The notes under the pieces were generated by a model. That model did no database searches and was not told the DNA's origin. It worked only from the letters and a program-made list of their open reading frames with translations. Source: Spirochaetaceae bacterium (GTDB lineage: Bacteria; Spirochaetota; Spirochaetia; Treponematales; Treponemataceae). From it: 64,000 nt of DNA. Shown here in pieces: positions 9,365 through 18,459 of the stretch (the first letter of the stretch is position 1; each line of letters begins with the position of its first letter). Where the stretch lies: positions 124,001-188,000 of the forward strand of contig JAFQDD010000001.1 of assembly GCA_017416145.1 (NCBI GenBank). The letters are read 5' to 3'. The position numbers and the translations under genes are program-made.

Positions 9365-10028
9365 ATACAGAGTTTGCCAACCGAATAATCTCAAATCTGT
9401 CTTTTACCCCAAGTTTTGAATAAATCGTACTAACCTGATTTCTAACCGTTTGAAGAGCCAAATCCAGTTTTTCTGCAATTTCTTCGTTATCGTGACCAGT
9501 TGCAATCAAGGTAAAGATTTCTCGTTCCCTTTTTGTCAAAGTATTAAGCCACTCAAATTTCTTAAAATCCATATTGGAAGTTTGAGGATTGTTTTCTGCC
9601 TCAACGTAAGTGTTTTGAATCAATTTTTGTGCAATAGAAGGTGAAATTTGCAAAGTTCCAGCATTCAAAGCTCGAATAGAAATAATCAACTCAGTTGGTG
9701 AAATGTCTTTTAGCAAGTATCCAGAAGCTCCAGAAAGCAAAGCTGAGCGAACATACTCGTCTTCATCGTAAGTAGAGAGCATAATAATCTTTATTTCTGG
9801 AAAATTTGCTTTTATATTTTTCACAGCCTCTACCCCGTCCATAACAGGCATATGAACGTCCATCAAAATAATATCAGGCTTTTTATTTTGTACAAAATCA
9901 CAAGCTTCTTTTCCATTTGGAGATATTCCTAAAACTTCAATATCTTCAGCATAATTCACCAAAAAAGTTTTTAAACTTTCTGCAAATAAAATCTGATCAT
10001 CAACCAAAAGAATTTTAAGTTTCTCCAT
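9363..10028 (-). CDS. Response regulator, NarL/FixJ family
   Basis: This 221-residue two-component regulator has an N-terminal receiver domain (acidic pair D10-D11, phospho-acceptor D57 in MDVHMP, K107 in YLLKD). Its C-terminal LuxR-type helix-turn-helix has LTKREREIFTLIATGHDNEEIA and the recognition helix TVRNQVSTIYSKLGV. Of three in-frame starts (GTG 10037, ATG 10034, ATG 10028), the last is preferred because GGAAGG lies 8 nt upstream. It overlaps the 3' end of the histidine kinase gene by 14 bases, so both are made from one mRNA. Targets are unknown. The convergent sugar operon and the neighbouring MATE gene are possible. Confidence 0.93.
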   Translation of the reverse strand: MEKLKILLVDDQILFAESLKTFLVNYAEDIEVLGISPNGKEACDFVQNKKPDIILMDVHMPVMDGVEAVKNIKANFPEIKIIMLSTYDEDEYVRSALLSGASGYLLKDISPTELIISIRALNAGTLQISPSIAQKLIQNTYVEAENNPQTSNMDFKKFEWLNTLTKREREIFTLIATGHDNEEIAEKLDLALQTVRNQVSTIYSKLGVKDRFEIIRLANSV

Positions 10029-11343
10029 TATCATCACCTTCCATTAATGAAATATTTATCAGAGGAATTTTTATAGTTACTTTAAAACCGCCTTCAGGTG
10101 GAGTAGAAGTTTCCAAAGTTCCGTAAGTTTTTGTAAGCCGTTCTTCCATTCCAGAAAGCCCAATCCCCTTCACAATTTCCTTCGTTCCCACACCGTCATC
10201 TTGTACAGTCATTATCAAAACATTATCTTTTTCCCAAAGGTTTATAGCGATGTTTTTTGCACGGCCATGACGAATAGAGTTTGTCAATGCTTCTTGCATA
10301 GTGTGAACAATAACCGAATTAACTGTTCGACCGTAATCTTTTTTGATATTTCCAGAGGAAAGCTCAATATTTATACCAGATACACGGGAAAAGATGTTTT
10401 TTACATCATAAATCGCATTTATGCTACTAGCAAGAGGCGATTCCATATTTCTTATGGCATGAAGTGTTGCACGAGTTTCCTTTAGACCTTTTTGAGCTAA
10501 ATTGCGAACAGACAAAAACAAATCATCTGCTTGTTCTTTTGAAAAATCTTTCTGACTGGCAGCTGCATCCATCATCGCAATAATATTCACAAAAACATAA
10601 CCGCAACTATCGTGCATATCTCGAGTAATTCTCATACGCTCATTATGAGTTGCTTCATCACCGCGAATTTTTGCCAAATCCTGCAAATCATTATTTATTT
10701 GCGTTAATTGAGTTACAGATAGATTCAAATGCTCAACAATATTTTCTAAATCCACATATTTTGAAACCAAAATAACATACAAAAGTGAAAAAACAAGAAC
10801 AAAACACAAACTTACGCCAAAAGCCAAATATTCTGAAAAAGAAATTTTGCTGATATAAAAACCTTGTTCTGGAAAGAGAAAAAAGTAAAACTGCAAAACA
10901 AACAAAAATATTCCACATAAAAATGCTAAAATAATATTTGTCTTCTTCGGAAAAACTAAGATTACGGCAAAAATCCAAGAAGAATAAACAAATACTTTTA
11001 TTGTGAACAAATCCCCAGGTTTGTACAAAAACAAGGAAATTGACATAAAGCCGATGATAAAAGTTGCAAGACGAGACAAAAACTTTTTTGAAAAAACCAA
11101 AGTTAGCACTGCTAAAAAATACAATGAAAAAAACACAAAAAAATCTATAAAAAAGATTTGAGGAGTAAAGTATAAATTTGTGGTTATGACATCTGTAATA
11201 TTTGTATTAAAAAAATAGTCTTTTAGAAAATTGCAAAAAGCAACCATCAACATCAAAAAAATTAAAATTACTGGAATAATTTTTAGCCAAAGAATTTTGG
11301 GAGAAATATTTGTTTTTTTAAAGGAACCCACACTTTCTTTCAT
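10015..11343 (-). CDS. Sensor histidine kinase, HisKA_3/NarL partner type
   Basis: This 442-residue membrane sensor has about six N-terminal hydrophobic helices (residues 18-205). They are followed by a short helix, the HisKA_3 dimerisation domain with phospho-acceptor H244 in TRDMHDSCG, and an HATPase domain with an N-box-like NSIRHGRAKNI, a G1 box DDGVG and a GGFKV strand. This architecture belongs to kinases that phosphorylate NarL-type regulators, and the cognate regulator overlaps it downstream. No periplasmic sensory domain is seen, so it probably senses a signal in or near the membrane. A TATAAT box lies 11 nt before the ATG and no ribosome site is visible. Confidence 0.92.
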   Translation of the reverse strand: MKESVGSFKKTNISPKILWLKIIPVILIFLMLMVAFCNFLKDYFFNTNITDVITTNLYFTPQIFFIDFFVFFSLYFLAVLTLVFSKKFLSRLATFIIGFMSISLFLYKPGDLFTIKVFVYSSWIFAVILVFPKKTNIILAFLCGIFLFVLQFYFFLFPEQGFYISKISFSEYLAFGVSLCFVLVFSLLYVILVSKYVDLENIVEHLNLSVTQLTQINNDLQDLAKIRGDEATHNERMRITRDMHDSCGYVFVNIIAMMDAAASQKDFSKEQADDLFLSVRNLAQKGLKETRATLHAIRNMESPLASSINAIYDVKNIFSRVSGINIELSSGNIKKDYGRTVNSVIVHTMQEALTNSIRHGRAKNIAINLWEKDNVLIMTVQDDGVGTKEIVKGIGLSGMEERLTKTYGTLETSTPPEGGFKVTIKIPLINISLMEGDDNGET

Positions 11344-11512
11344 ATTTAAGTAGAATTATATATCAAAATTCGTAAAATTGTAAAATCAATAAATCAAAAA
11401 CAATAGAAATCTTTTTATTTTTCAGAAAGTGTATACAAAAACCACTACAAAAAAAACTTGGAATGATATAAAGTAATCGATAAATATCTAACTTAATAAT
11501 AGGACGCTTCAA

Positions 11513-12874
11513 GTGAAATTCGATAAACAATTTTACAAATCACTTTTATTTCTTGCAATTCCAGTAATTTTACAAAATATGGTAAATTCCTTTATCAACA
11601 TTCTTGATACAATAATGGTTGGAAAACTTGGAGAAGTTGCTATTGCTGCCGTTGGTCTTGGTAATCAAGTTTTCTTTTTCTACAATATGATTTTGTTTGG
11701 AATTACATCTGGTGGTGGAATTTTTGTGGCTCAATATTGGGGCAAAAAAGATATTTCCAATATTCGACGTTCTGTTGGAATCACTTTGTCTTGTAGTATC
11801 GGGGTTTCTCTTGTCTTTTTCGTAGTTGCACAAACTATTCCAGAACTAGTTTTAGGTTTTTATTCTCAAGATTTGGAAGTAATCACTCTTGGTGCAAATT
11901 ACTTAAAAATTACTGCTTGGTCATATCCAATTTTCGCAATTAGTATGGTTTTTAGTCTTGCTTTCCGTAGCACAGAACAACCAAAAGTTCCAATGGTTGC
12001 AACAATCATTTCCCTTTGTTCAAACGCCTTGTTTAATTTTTTGTTAATTTTCGGTCTTGTCCTAAATGGCACAACAATTTTTCCAAGACTTGGCATAAAC
12101 GGAGCCGCTGTTGCTACAATCATAGCTAGAATTATCGAATGTATTTTGTTACTTGCAATCGGTTACAAAAAGAAACTTGCTCCTGCAGGAAAACCAAAAG
12201 AACTATTTTCCTTTGGAACAGCCCTTTTCTCAAAATACCTTCGTATCGGAATTCCTGTAATCATCAACGAAACCCTTTGGTCTTTTGGAATTACTTTGCA
12301 AAACCGAGTTTACGCCCGAGCTGGAACAGACGTAATCGCCGCTTTTAATATTTCCAACACTATTTCCCAGATTTCTTGGGTTTTCCTTATGGGAATTGGA
12401 AATGCAGCTGCTGTTTTAATCGGAAAACGAATCGGAGAAGGAAACACGGAATTAGCTTATAAATATTCCCACAGAGTCGCTATCTTATCTCCAATCGTAG
12501 CTTTTTTTGTGGCTTTGCTTTTGATTCCCCTATCAAAAACCTTGGGATTTTTCTTTAGCGTTGACCAAGCTATTTTGGTACAAGCCGCAGGAATGTTAAA
12601 AATCTTAATATTCTATTATCCATTCAAAGCCTTCAATATGACAATGATTGTGGGAGTTTGTCGTTCTGGTGGAGATACAGTTTTCTCAGCCATTGGTGAT
12701 ACAATTTTTATGTACTGTGTCTCAATTCCTTTGGCATCTTACGTAGCTTTTACATTACACGCTCCAGCTATGCTAATTTTTGCCTGTTTAAACATAGATG
12801 ACTTATGTAAATTCGTAATTTTATTATGGCGATTACTCTCAAAGAAATGGCTCCACAATGTAACAGAAATTTAA
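11513..12874 (+). CDS. MATE family efflux transporter (copy 1)
   Basis: This 453-residue inner-membrane protein has twelve predicted helices in two MATE repeats. It opens with SLLFLAIPVILQNMVNSFINILDTIMVG, whose parts match the conserved first helix of the family. It should export cationic drugs or other small molecules using a sodium or proton gradient. The start is a GTG with AGGA about 8 nt upstream, the only compatible site. Two further MATE genes lie in the same window (20988 and 52306), and the three are divergent in sequence. Confidence 0.93.
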   Translation: MKFDKQFYKSLLFLAIPVILQNMVNSFINILDTIMVGKLGEVAIAAVGLGNQVFFFYNMILFGITSGGGIFVAQYWGKKDISNIRRSVGITLSCSIGVSLVFFVVAQTIPELVLGFYSQDLEVITLGANYLKITAWSYPIFAISMVFSLAFRSTEQPKVPMVATIISLCSNALFNFLLIFGLVLNGTTIFPRLGINGAAVATIIARIIECILLLAIGYKKKLAPAGKPKELFSFGTALFSKYLRIGIPVIINETLWSFGITLQNRVYARAGTDVIAAFNISNTISQISWVFLMGIGNAAAVLIGKRIGEGNTELAYKYSHRVAILSPIVAFFVALLLIPLSKTLGFFFSVDQAILVQAAGMLKILIFYYPFKAFNMTMIVGVCRSGGDTVFSAIGDTIFMYCVSIPLASYVAFTLHAPAMLIFACLNIDDLCKFVILLWRLLSKKWLHNVTEI

Positions 12875-12922
12875 TTTGAAAAAAATAATTCTTAAAACCT
12901 TTAAGATGAGATTTTAAAATCC

Positions 12923-12928
12923 GATAAT
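12923..12928 (+). promoter_or_regulatory. Candidate -10 of ftsK, leaderless type
   Basis: GATAAT lies 6 nt before the ATG at 12935, with TTTAAG 17 nt further upstream as a poor -35. No Shine-Dalgarno is present. Confidence 0.35.
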
Positions 12929-12934
12929 AAATTT

Positions 12935-15900
12935 ATGAAACAATCTGAAAAACTAACTATTGCATCTGGGATTATACTTTTATCAGTTGCAGCTATAATT
13001 TTAATATCACTTATGCTACACTTCCTTAATTTTGGTGTAGTTTTGCCATATTTTTTTGAAAAATGCCAAAATTTTGGTACAGTTCTCTTTTCCGTGTATG
13101 GAATCTCTAGTTTTTTGATTCCGATTTTCTTATTTGTGGCAGCCATTTTTCTATTTATTCCTACTTGGAATTTCAAACGAGGCTTGTATCTTGCCGTTTC
13201 TTTGATTCCATTTTTTACAATCGTAGCCATCGAGAAATTTTGTAATAATATTTTCTCTGGAAATTCAGCAACATTATTATCAATCAAATACACAACAATG
13301 ATTTTGGTAAGTGCTTTGGTTGTTGTAATCGAATACTTAATCGTTGGAATTATTGCTGATTCTATTATTTCTAAAAAGATTGCCAGTCTTAACCAAGTAA
13401 AAGCCGCAGCTCAACAAGCTTCTATTCACAATCTTGAAGAAGAAGAAATTTTACCTGAACCTGAAGAAGAATCTTTAGAAGAATTGGAAGTAATTTCCCA
13501 AATTCCAGAAGAAGAACAACTTTCACAGGAAGTTTCACAAGAAAATCTTGAAATCACAGTGCCAGAAATTATCGAAAACCCAGAAGATATTTCTCCAGTG
13601 CCAGAAGCCTACAACGCAGACTTGAATTATGGTGATTTACATTCTGAAGTTATTGATATTCCAGAATCTCCAGTAGAAATTACTTTGGAAGAAGATAATT
13701 TGGAATCAGATGTTTCTGCCCCTATAGAAACAGAATCTGAAGAAATCCCATCAACAGAATCTTTTGAAATTCCTGAAACAGACAAAAAACGCATTACACC
13801 AGAGGAAATCGATGCACTACTTGCACCTGGTCTAGACGAATATCCAGATGAGCCAAGCGTTATTCAAATGGATTTTAACCAAGATGACAAACCAGAAATG
13901 ATTATCCTTCCTCAAGAAGAAAATCAAGAAGTGCAAGAAATTTCTGAAGAAACTGAAAATCCTGAAATCGTAGAAAATCAAGTTGAAGAAGAACCAAAAA
14001 ACCAAGGCGGACTTCTATCTTCTGCTTTGCGATATAGAGAAGAAAATCTCAAATCAAACCAAATCAACCTAACAGAAAAAAAAGACTTGGAAGAATCTTT
14101 ACCTGTAGAAGAAGAAATCAAGGAAGAAGATTTTCTTTCTCCAGACGAAGAATTTGATAGAGCTGTTTTTGGTGATAACGAAGAACTAAAACAACAATTT
14201 TATTCTGAAGACGAACAAAATTTCTTAAACAATCCTTTCGGTGAAAATCCAAACAATCCCTTTGATTTTTTAGGTGAAGCCGGACAAAATATCACAATCG
14301 AAGAAGAAGAACTTTCAGAAGAATCAGATGAAATTGGAGCTTTTGAATTTGAAATGGAAGAATCTTCTGATGAATTGCAAGAAGAAATTGAAAATGACAT
14401 TGAAGAGGACGAAGCAATTTCAGAATATGAAACTTTGGAAATCTCAAAATTAAATGATGATATTGATGAAAATCTTGATTTAGAAATTGAGGATGAGGAT
14501 TTTGATTCTGATGATTTAGATGCTGAAGATTTTGATAAAACTTCAGACATGACTTCGGATATTTCTCAAAACACTCTAAAAAAAAACTATAATATCCCAA
14601 TAGAAGGAGTTTTAGCCAGTTATCAAAACAATCCTTACTGGATAATTGATGAAGAAACCAAACAAGCTGGAATAATTCTCAAAGAAACTTTAAACGAATT
14701 CAAAATTGAAGCAGAAGTTACTGGAATTAGAAAAGGACCAGTTATTACAATGTTTGAAATTTTACCAGCTCCCGGTGTAAAACTAAACAGAATTGTAACA
14801 CTCCAAGATAATATTGCTTTGCGTCTTGCAGCTCAAAGCGTTCGTATTGTGGCTCCAATTCCAGGAAAACACGCAGTTGGTATCGAAGTTCCAAACAAAG
14901 AACGAGCTGTTGTAAGTTTTAGAGAACTTATCGAAAAAGATTTGCCTCAGTTTGACAAGATGAAAATCCCAGTTGTTCTTGGAAAAGACATTTCTGGGGA
15001 TGCTCAACTTTTGGATTTAGCAACCACACCGCACTTGCTAATTGCTGGTTCTACAGGTTCTGGAAAATCTGTTTGTGTAAACTCAATGATTCTATCAATT
15101 TTGTATAAACGCTCTCCAAAAGACGTAAAAATGATTTTGATTGATCCCAAAATCGTAGAGCTAAAACTTTACAACGATATTCCACACTTGCTAACTCCAG
15201 TTATCACCGAGCCAAAAAAAGCATTCCAAGCTCTACAATACTGCTTATGCGAAATGGAACGACGCTACGCAATGCTTGATCATATGGGTGTCCGGGATAT
15301 TGCAACTTACAACAAACGCATAAAAGAGCGCCAAATTTGCCAAGAAAAGATGCCATATATTGTGGTAATTATTGATGAGTTTGCAGATTTGATGGCAACC
15401 ACAGGAAAAGAGCTTGAATCCACCGTTGCCCGTCTTGCTGCAATGAGCCGTGCCGTTGGTATTCACTTAGTTCTTGCAACACAACGTCCTTCTATTGATG
15501 TTATCACAGGGCTTATCAAAGCAAATATTCCAACTCGAATTGCTTTTATGGTTGCCTCAAAAACTGATAGCCGTATCATTATTGACCAAGTTGGTTCTGA
15601 AAAACTACTTGGAAAAGGGGATATGCTTTATTCTAGTGCTATCGATCCATTCCCAGTGCGTATTCAAGGAACTTTCGTTACAGAAGACGAAGTTGAAAAA
15701 GTTGTGGAATGTGTAAAAGCCTACGGTGAACCAGAATACATTGATGATGAAATCTTTGTGGAAGACGAAGATGACGAAACATCAGAACCAGGACTTTTTT
15801 CAGAAGGCTCTGACCCACTTTACGACAGAGCTTTAGAAATTGTAATTCAAGCTGGAAAAGCTAGTGCTTCATATATCCAACGGCGATTAAAAATTGGATA

Positions 15901-15997
15901 CAACAGAGCCGCTCGATTAGTTGAAGAAATGGAAGCCCGTGGAATTGTAGGTCCTGCCAATGGGTCAAAACCTCGTGAAATTATTCATATTCCATAA
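12935..15997 (+). CDS. ftsK: DNA translocase FtsK/SpoIIIE
   Basis: This 1020-residue septal DNA pump moves chromosome ends through the closing division septum. Residues 1-150 hold four membrane helices. Residues about 170-550 form a very acidic Glu/Asp-rich linker, longer and more acidic than in many FtsK proteins. The motor domain follows, with Walker A AGSTGSGKS (K711) and Walker B VVIIDEFADLM (D814, E815). The last 65 residues are the winged-helix gamma domain (ALEIVIQAGKASASYIQRRL), which reads the KOPS-type orientation signals. Antisense open frames over the linker are artefacts of the GAA-rich codons. The gene appears to be transcribed alone. Confidence 0.95.
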   Translation: MKQSEKLTIASGIILLSVAAIILISLMLHFLNFGVVLPYFFEKCQNFGTVLFSVYGISSFLIPIFLFVAAIFLFIPTWNFKRGLYLAVSLIPFFTIVAIEKFCNNIFSGNSATLLSIKYTTMILVSALVVVIEYLIVGIIADSIISKKIASLNQVKAAAQQASIHNLEEEEILPEPEEESLEELEVISQIPEEEQLSQEVSQENLEITVPEIIENPEDISPVPEAYNADLNYGDLHSEVIDIPESPVEITLEEDNLESDVSAPIETESEEIPSTESFEIPETDKKRITPEEIDALLAPGLDEYPDEPSVIQMDFNQDDKPEMIILPQEENQEVQEISEETENPEIVENQVEEEPKNQGGLLSSALRYREENLKSNQINLTEKKDLEESLPVEEEIKEEDFLSPDEEFDRAVFGDNEELKQQFYSEDEQNFLNNPFGENPNNPFDFLGEAGQNITIEEEELSEESDEIGAFEFEMEESSDELQEEIENDIEEDEAISEYETLEISKLNDDIDENLDLEIEDEDFDSDDLDAEDFDKTSDMTSDISQNTLKKNYNIPIEGVLASYQNNPYWIIDEETKQAGIILKETLNEFKIEAEVTGIRKGPVITMFEILPAPGVKLNRIVTLQDNIALRLAAQSVRIVAPIPGKHAVGIEVPNKERAVVSFRELIEKDLPQFDKMKIPVVLGKDISGDAQLLDLATTPHLLIAGSTGSGKSVCVNSMILSILYKRSPKDVKMILIDPKIVELKLYNDIPHLLTPVITEPKKAFQALQYCLCEMERRYAMLDHMGVRDIATYNKRIKERQICQEKMPYIVVIIDEFADLMATTGKELESTVARLAAMSRAVGIHLVLATQRPSIDVITGLIKANIPTRIAFMVASKTDSRIIIDQVGSEKLLGKGDMLYSSAIDPFPVRIQGTFVTEDEVEKVVECVKAYGEPEYIDDEIFVEDEDDETSEPGLFSEGSDPLYDRALEIVIQAGKASASYIQRRLKIGYNRAARLVEEMEARGIVGPANGSKPREIIHIP

Positions 15998-16067
15998 TTA
16001 ACCAAAAACTAACATACAAAGTAATTTTTTTATAGACTAAGGGCATATTTGTTAATATCTTTAATGT

Positions 16068-17177
16068 ATGGATAACAAACGTACATTGCAGACTATTTTC
16101 ATTTATGCCCTTTTTGGTTTATTTTTCGTATTGCTCATACGAATGTTTTACCCATTTTTCACAGTCATTTTGTGGACAGCCCTTTTGTATATCGTGATTT
16201 ACCCATTGTATAAAAAATGTCACAACAAACTAAATCCAGAAAAAAAGACCTACCAGTTTAAAAGACGCCTTTTAGCAGGGGGATTTTCTGTTGGAACAAT
16301 GCTAATTATCATTTTCTTTTTTGGATTATTGATTTTTATGCTTTCAAAACAGCTCATTTCCTTCCTAGTGGATGCAGAAAAGTTTTTAGTAGATAATCCA
16401 AACTTTTTTAGAGAATCAGCTTTTTTCTCAAAACTGTCTGAAATTACAGAAAAATTTGGATTCAATTTCCTTGATATTGACCTTTCATCCCTTTCAGGGA
16501 AACTTCTTGCACTTCTACGAGAATACAGTAGCAAAATCTTGTCCTTGGGAACAAATCTTGTTAGCAGCATCGGAAGTTTTGTAATTTCAGTATTTTTCGT
16601 AATTTTCGCCTTGTATTTTTGCTTTTTAGACGGAAAATACCTTGTTTCTCTAGTTGGAAAAGCAATTCCTATCAAGAAAAACCAAATGACTTCTCTTTTA
16701 ACAAAATTTACAGAAATCACAAAAAATCTTTTATCTGGCTACGTTTTAGTTGCCTTGTATCAAGGTTTTGCATCTTTTGTACTAATGACGATTTTTGGCG
16801 TAAAGGGAGCTCTTCTCTTTTCTGTAGTGTTGATGTTTGCCACCTTCGTTCCAATTTTCGGAGCTGCCCTAATTTGGCTTCCAGTTGGTATCGTCATTTG
16901 TTTTACAAGTTCCTTTGTAAAGGGAATAATCTTTATGATTTTGGCAGGAATCTGTATCAGTTTGTTGGATAATTTTCTCCGCCCTCTTTTCCTAAAAGAC
17001 AGAATCCAAGTTCACCCACTTATAATTTTCTTTGCCATTTTGGGCGGACTATCACTTTTTGGTTTAAACGGACTTTTGCTAGGCCCAATCATTGTAATTA
17101 TGTTTTTTACAGTTTTGGATATGCTAGTTTCAAAAGAAGGGGAATCTCAAAATCCCATAACTAGCTACGAAGAGTAA
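16068..17177 (+). CDS. AI-2E family transporter (UPF0118/PerM)
   Basis: This 369-residue inner-membrane protein has about eight helices and a long periplasmic amphipathic segment near residues 90-150, the layout of the AI-2E/PerM family. The C-terminal part carries family-like LLDNFLRPLFLKDR and GGLSLFGLNGLLLGPI segments. Members have been linked to autoinducer-2 export or ion/proton antiport, and the substrate here cannot be told. No Shine-Dalgarno precedes the ATG; a TGTTAATAT element ends 9 nt upstream, so this may be another leaderless or short-leader gene. A terminator follows. Confidence 0.88.
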   Translation: MDNKRTLQTIFIYALFGLFFVLLIRMFYPFFTVILWTALLYIVIYPLYKKCHNKLNPEKKTYQFKRRLLAGGFSVGTMLIIIFFFGLLIFMLSKQLISFLVDAEKFLVDNPNFFRESAFFSKLSEITEKFGFNFLDIDLSSLSGKLLALLREYSSKILSLGTNLVSSIGSFVISVFFVIFALYFCFLDGKYLVSLVGKAIPIKKNQMTSLLTKFTEITKNLLSGYVLVALYQGFASFVLMTIFGVKGALLFSVVLMFATFVPIFGAALIWLPVGIVICFTSSFVKGIIFMILAGICISLLDNFLRPLFLKDRIQVHPLIIFFAILGGLSLFGLNGLLLGPIIVIMFFTVLDMLVSKEGESQNPITSYEE

Positions 17178-17182
17178 GAAAA

Positions 17183-17233
17183 AAAGAGCAAGAACTTTCT
17201 CGGGAATCCAATCTCGAAAAAATCTTGCTCTTT
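17183..17233. terminator. Terminator hairpin after the AI-2E gene
   Basis: AAAGAGCAAGA (17183-17193) pairs perfectly with TCTTGCTCTTT (17223-17233). A-rich and T-rich flanks allow it to serve both convergent genes. Confidence 0.75.
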
Positions 17234-17281
17234 ATCCGGTTTTTTTAGTTGTTTATTTTCCCCTTATTTTCTCTCAACTTC

Positions 17282-18244
17282 CTACTTCAACTTGTTAAAC
17301 AACTTTCTAACAAGGCCAATTTTCCCAAAACATAGCCAATAAAGCAATGCAATTAGCAATACGCTTGGTACTCCAACCAAAATGATGTACAAAATTCCAA
17401 GTCCAAAATTACACAAAAATTGCAAAGCATTATAGCCAAAATCCTTTAGCCCCTGCAAAAAGTCTGGAGTTTCAAAACCGGCTTCTGTTGTGTTTGCTGG
17501 TAATCTACAAGAAATAGAAATTGTAGAAAAATCAATTTGATTAGAAAGCCTTCTAAACTGCTTTTCCATAGATTCCAATTCACTAGTAACATCGTTTAAC
17601 TGACGTTCAATTTCTAGTAAATCCGAAATACTTTTTGCCCCAGCCAAATAGCTTTCAAGCTTTGCCTGTAAAATTCTTCGAGTTTCAAGACGAGTTTCCA
17701 AATCATAATAATTTTCAGAAACATCCTCTGTAGAAATTGACCGAGACAAAAGCTCCCCAAAATCCCCAGTGCTATTCATCGCATCCTCAAAACTAGAAGC
17801 CGGCACCTTTACAGTAACATTCATATTGTTACGATTTGTCCAGGTGTCCGCAATGTATCCTCCAAAACCTTCAAGCCAAGCACCAATTTTTTCTTCAGTT
17901 TCAGAAAGATTTTTCACCTCAAAGCTCAAAGCCCCCGTTTTTATAATTTTTCGCTCCTGAGTAGCCTCAACATCCCCAGATTCTTCAAAATTGATACTAG
18001 AATCCAACATTCCAGAATTAGAAACCGAGTTTATACCATTTGTAGCGGTTGCTTTCATCATTTTGGAAGAACGAAAACTTGCACTTTCTTCCACAACTGC
18101 ATCACTATAAACCGCCGATTCATAAGAAGCCGACTTTGCAAATTGCAGTTTTTCCCCATTTCGACAACTAGCAAAGTACAATCCAAAAAGCACCACAGCA
18201 GAAACCCCAACAATCATCAAAATCGATTTCATTTTATCTTTCAT
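17282..18244 (-). CDS. DUF4349 domain-containing membrane protein
   Basis: This 320-residue protein has an N-terminal hydrophobic segment followed by VLFGLYFASC, so it is a membrane anchor or lipoprotein. Next come a DUF4349 domain (TGALSFEVKNLSETEEKI), a coiled-coil region around ISDLLEIERQLNDVTSELESM, and a C-terminal transmembrane helix. DUF4349 proteins are envelope proteins of unknown function. ATG 18244 is chosen because GGAGG lies 6 nt upstream. A GTG at 18262 would place this ribosome site inside the gene. The gene follows a GC-rich hairpin island and may be transcribed separately from the genes upstream. Confidence 0.85.
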   Translation of the reverse strand: MKDKMKSILMIVGVSAVVLFGLYFASCRNGEKLQFAKSASYESAVYSDAVVEESASFRSSKMMKATATNGINSVSNSGMLDSSINFEESGDVEATQERKIIKTGALSFEVKNLSETEEKIGAWLEGFGGYIADTWTNRNNMNVTVKVPASSFEDAMNSTGDFGELLSRSISTEDVSENYYDLETRLETRRILQAKLESYLAGAKSISDLLEIERQLNDVTSELESMEKQFRRLSNQIDFSTISISCRLPANTTEAGFETPDFLQGLKDFGYNALQFLCNFGLGILYIILVGVPSVLLIALLYWLCFGKIGLVRKLFNKLK

Positions 18245-18335
18245 AAAAATCCTCCAAGCCACAAAATATTTACATTGTATAAACTAAAACAGCCCAATCT
18301 TAAAAAGATTACAAAATTTTTGGAGCAACCTTTTC

Positions 18336-18450
18336 CCCTGTGTTCCAGCCAAACGGGGTTCCCTAACGGTCAGCCTCCTCGAATGTGGCTTCGCCCCATT
18401 CTGCGGGGTCTTGCTTCGCAACCCCTAATGTCTGGGCTAGGCTTTTCCAA
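18336..18450. repeat. GC-rich hairpin island, structured element A
   Basis: This short block is far richer in G and C than its surroundings and contains no open reading frame. It holds two adjacent imperfect hairpins with TTC loops: 18381-18401 (GAATG-GGC/GCC-CATTC) and 18405-18425 (GGGG-TTGC/GCAA-CCCC). It lies between two minus-strand genes. It may be a dispersed intergenic repeat, a structured RNA or a decayed mobile unit. A similar island lies at 61.07-61.15 kb. Confidence 0.5.
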
Positions 18451-18459
18451 AAAAAACAA

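Noticed and set aside
14200-14600. Long antisense open frames over the FtsK linker (Ser-rich and His/Leu-rich products).
   Set aside because: They mirror the GAA/GAT-rich acidic codons of ftsK, have no ribosome site or promoter, and have no plausible protein character.
16250-16720. Antisense 156-codon frame inside the AI-2E family gene.
   Set aside because: It is a shadow of a gene with clear family motifs and has no ribosome site.
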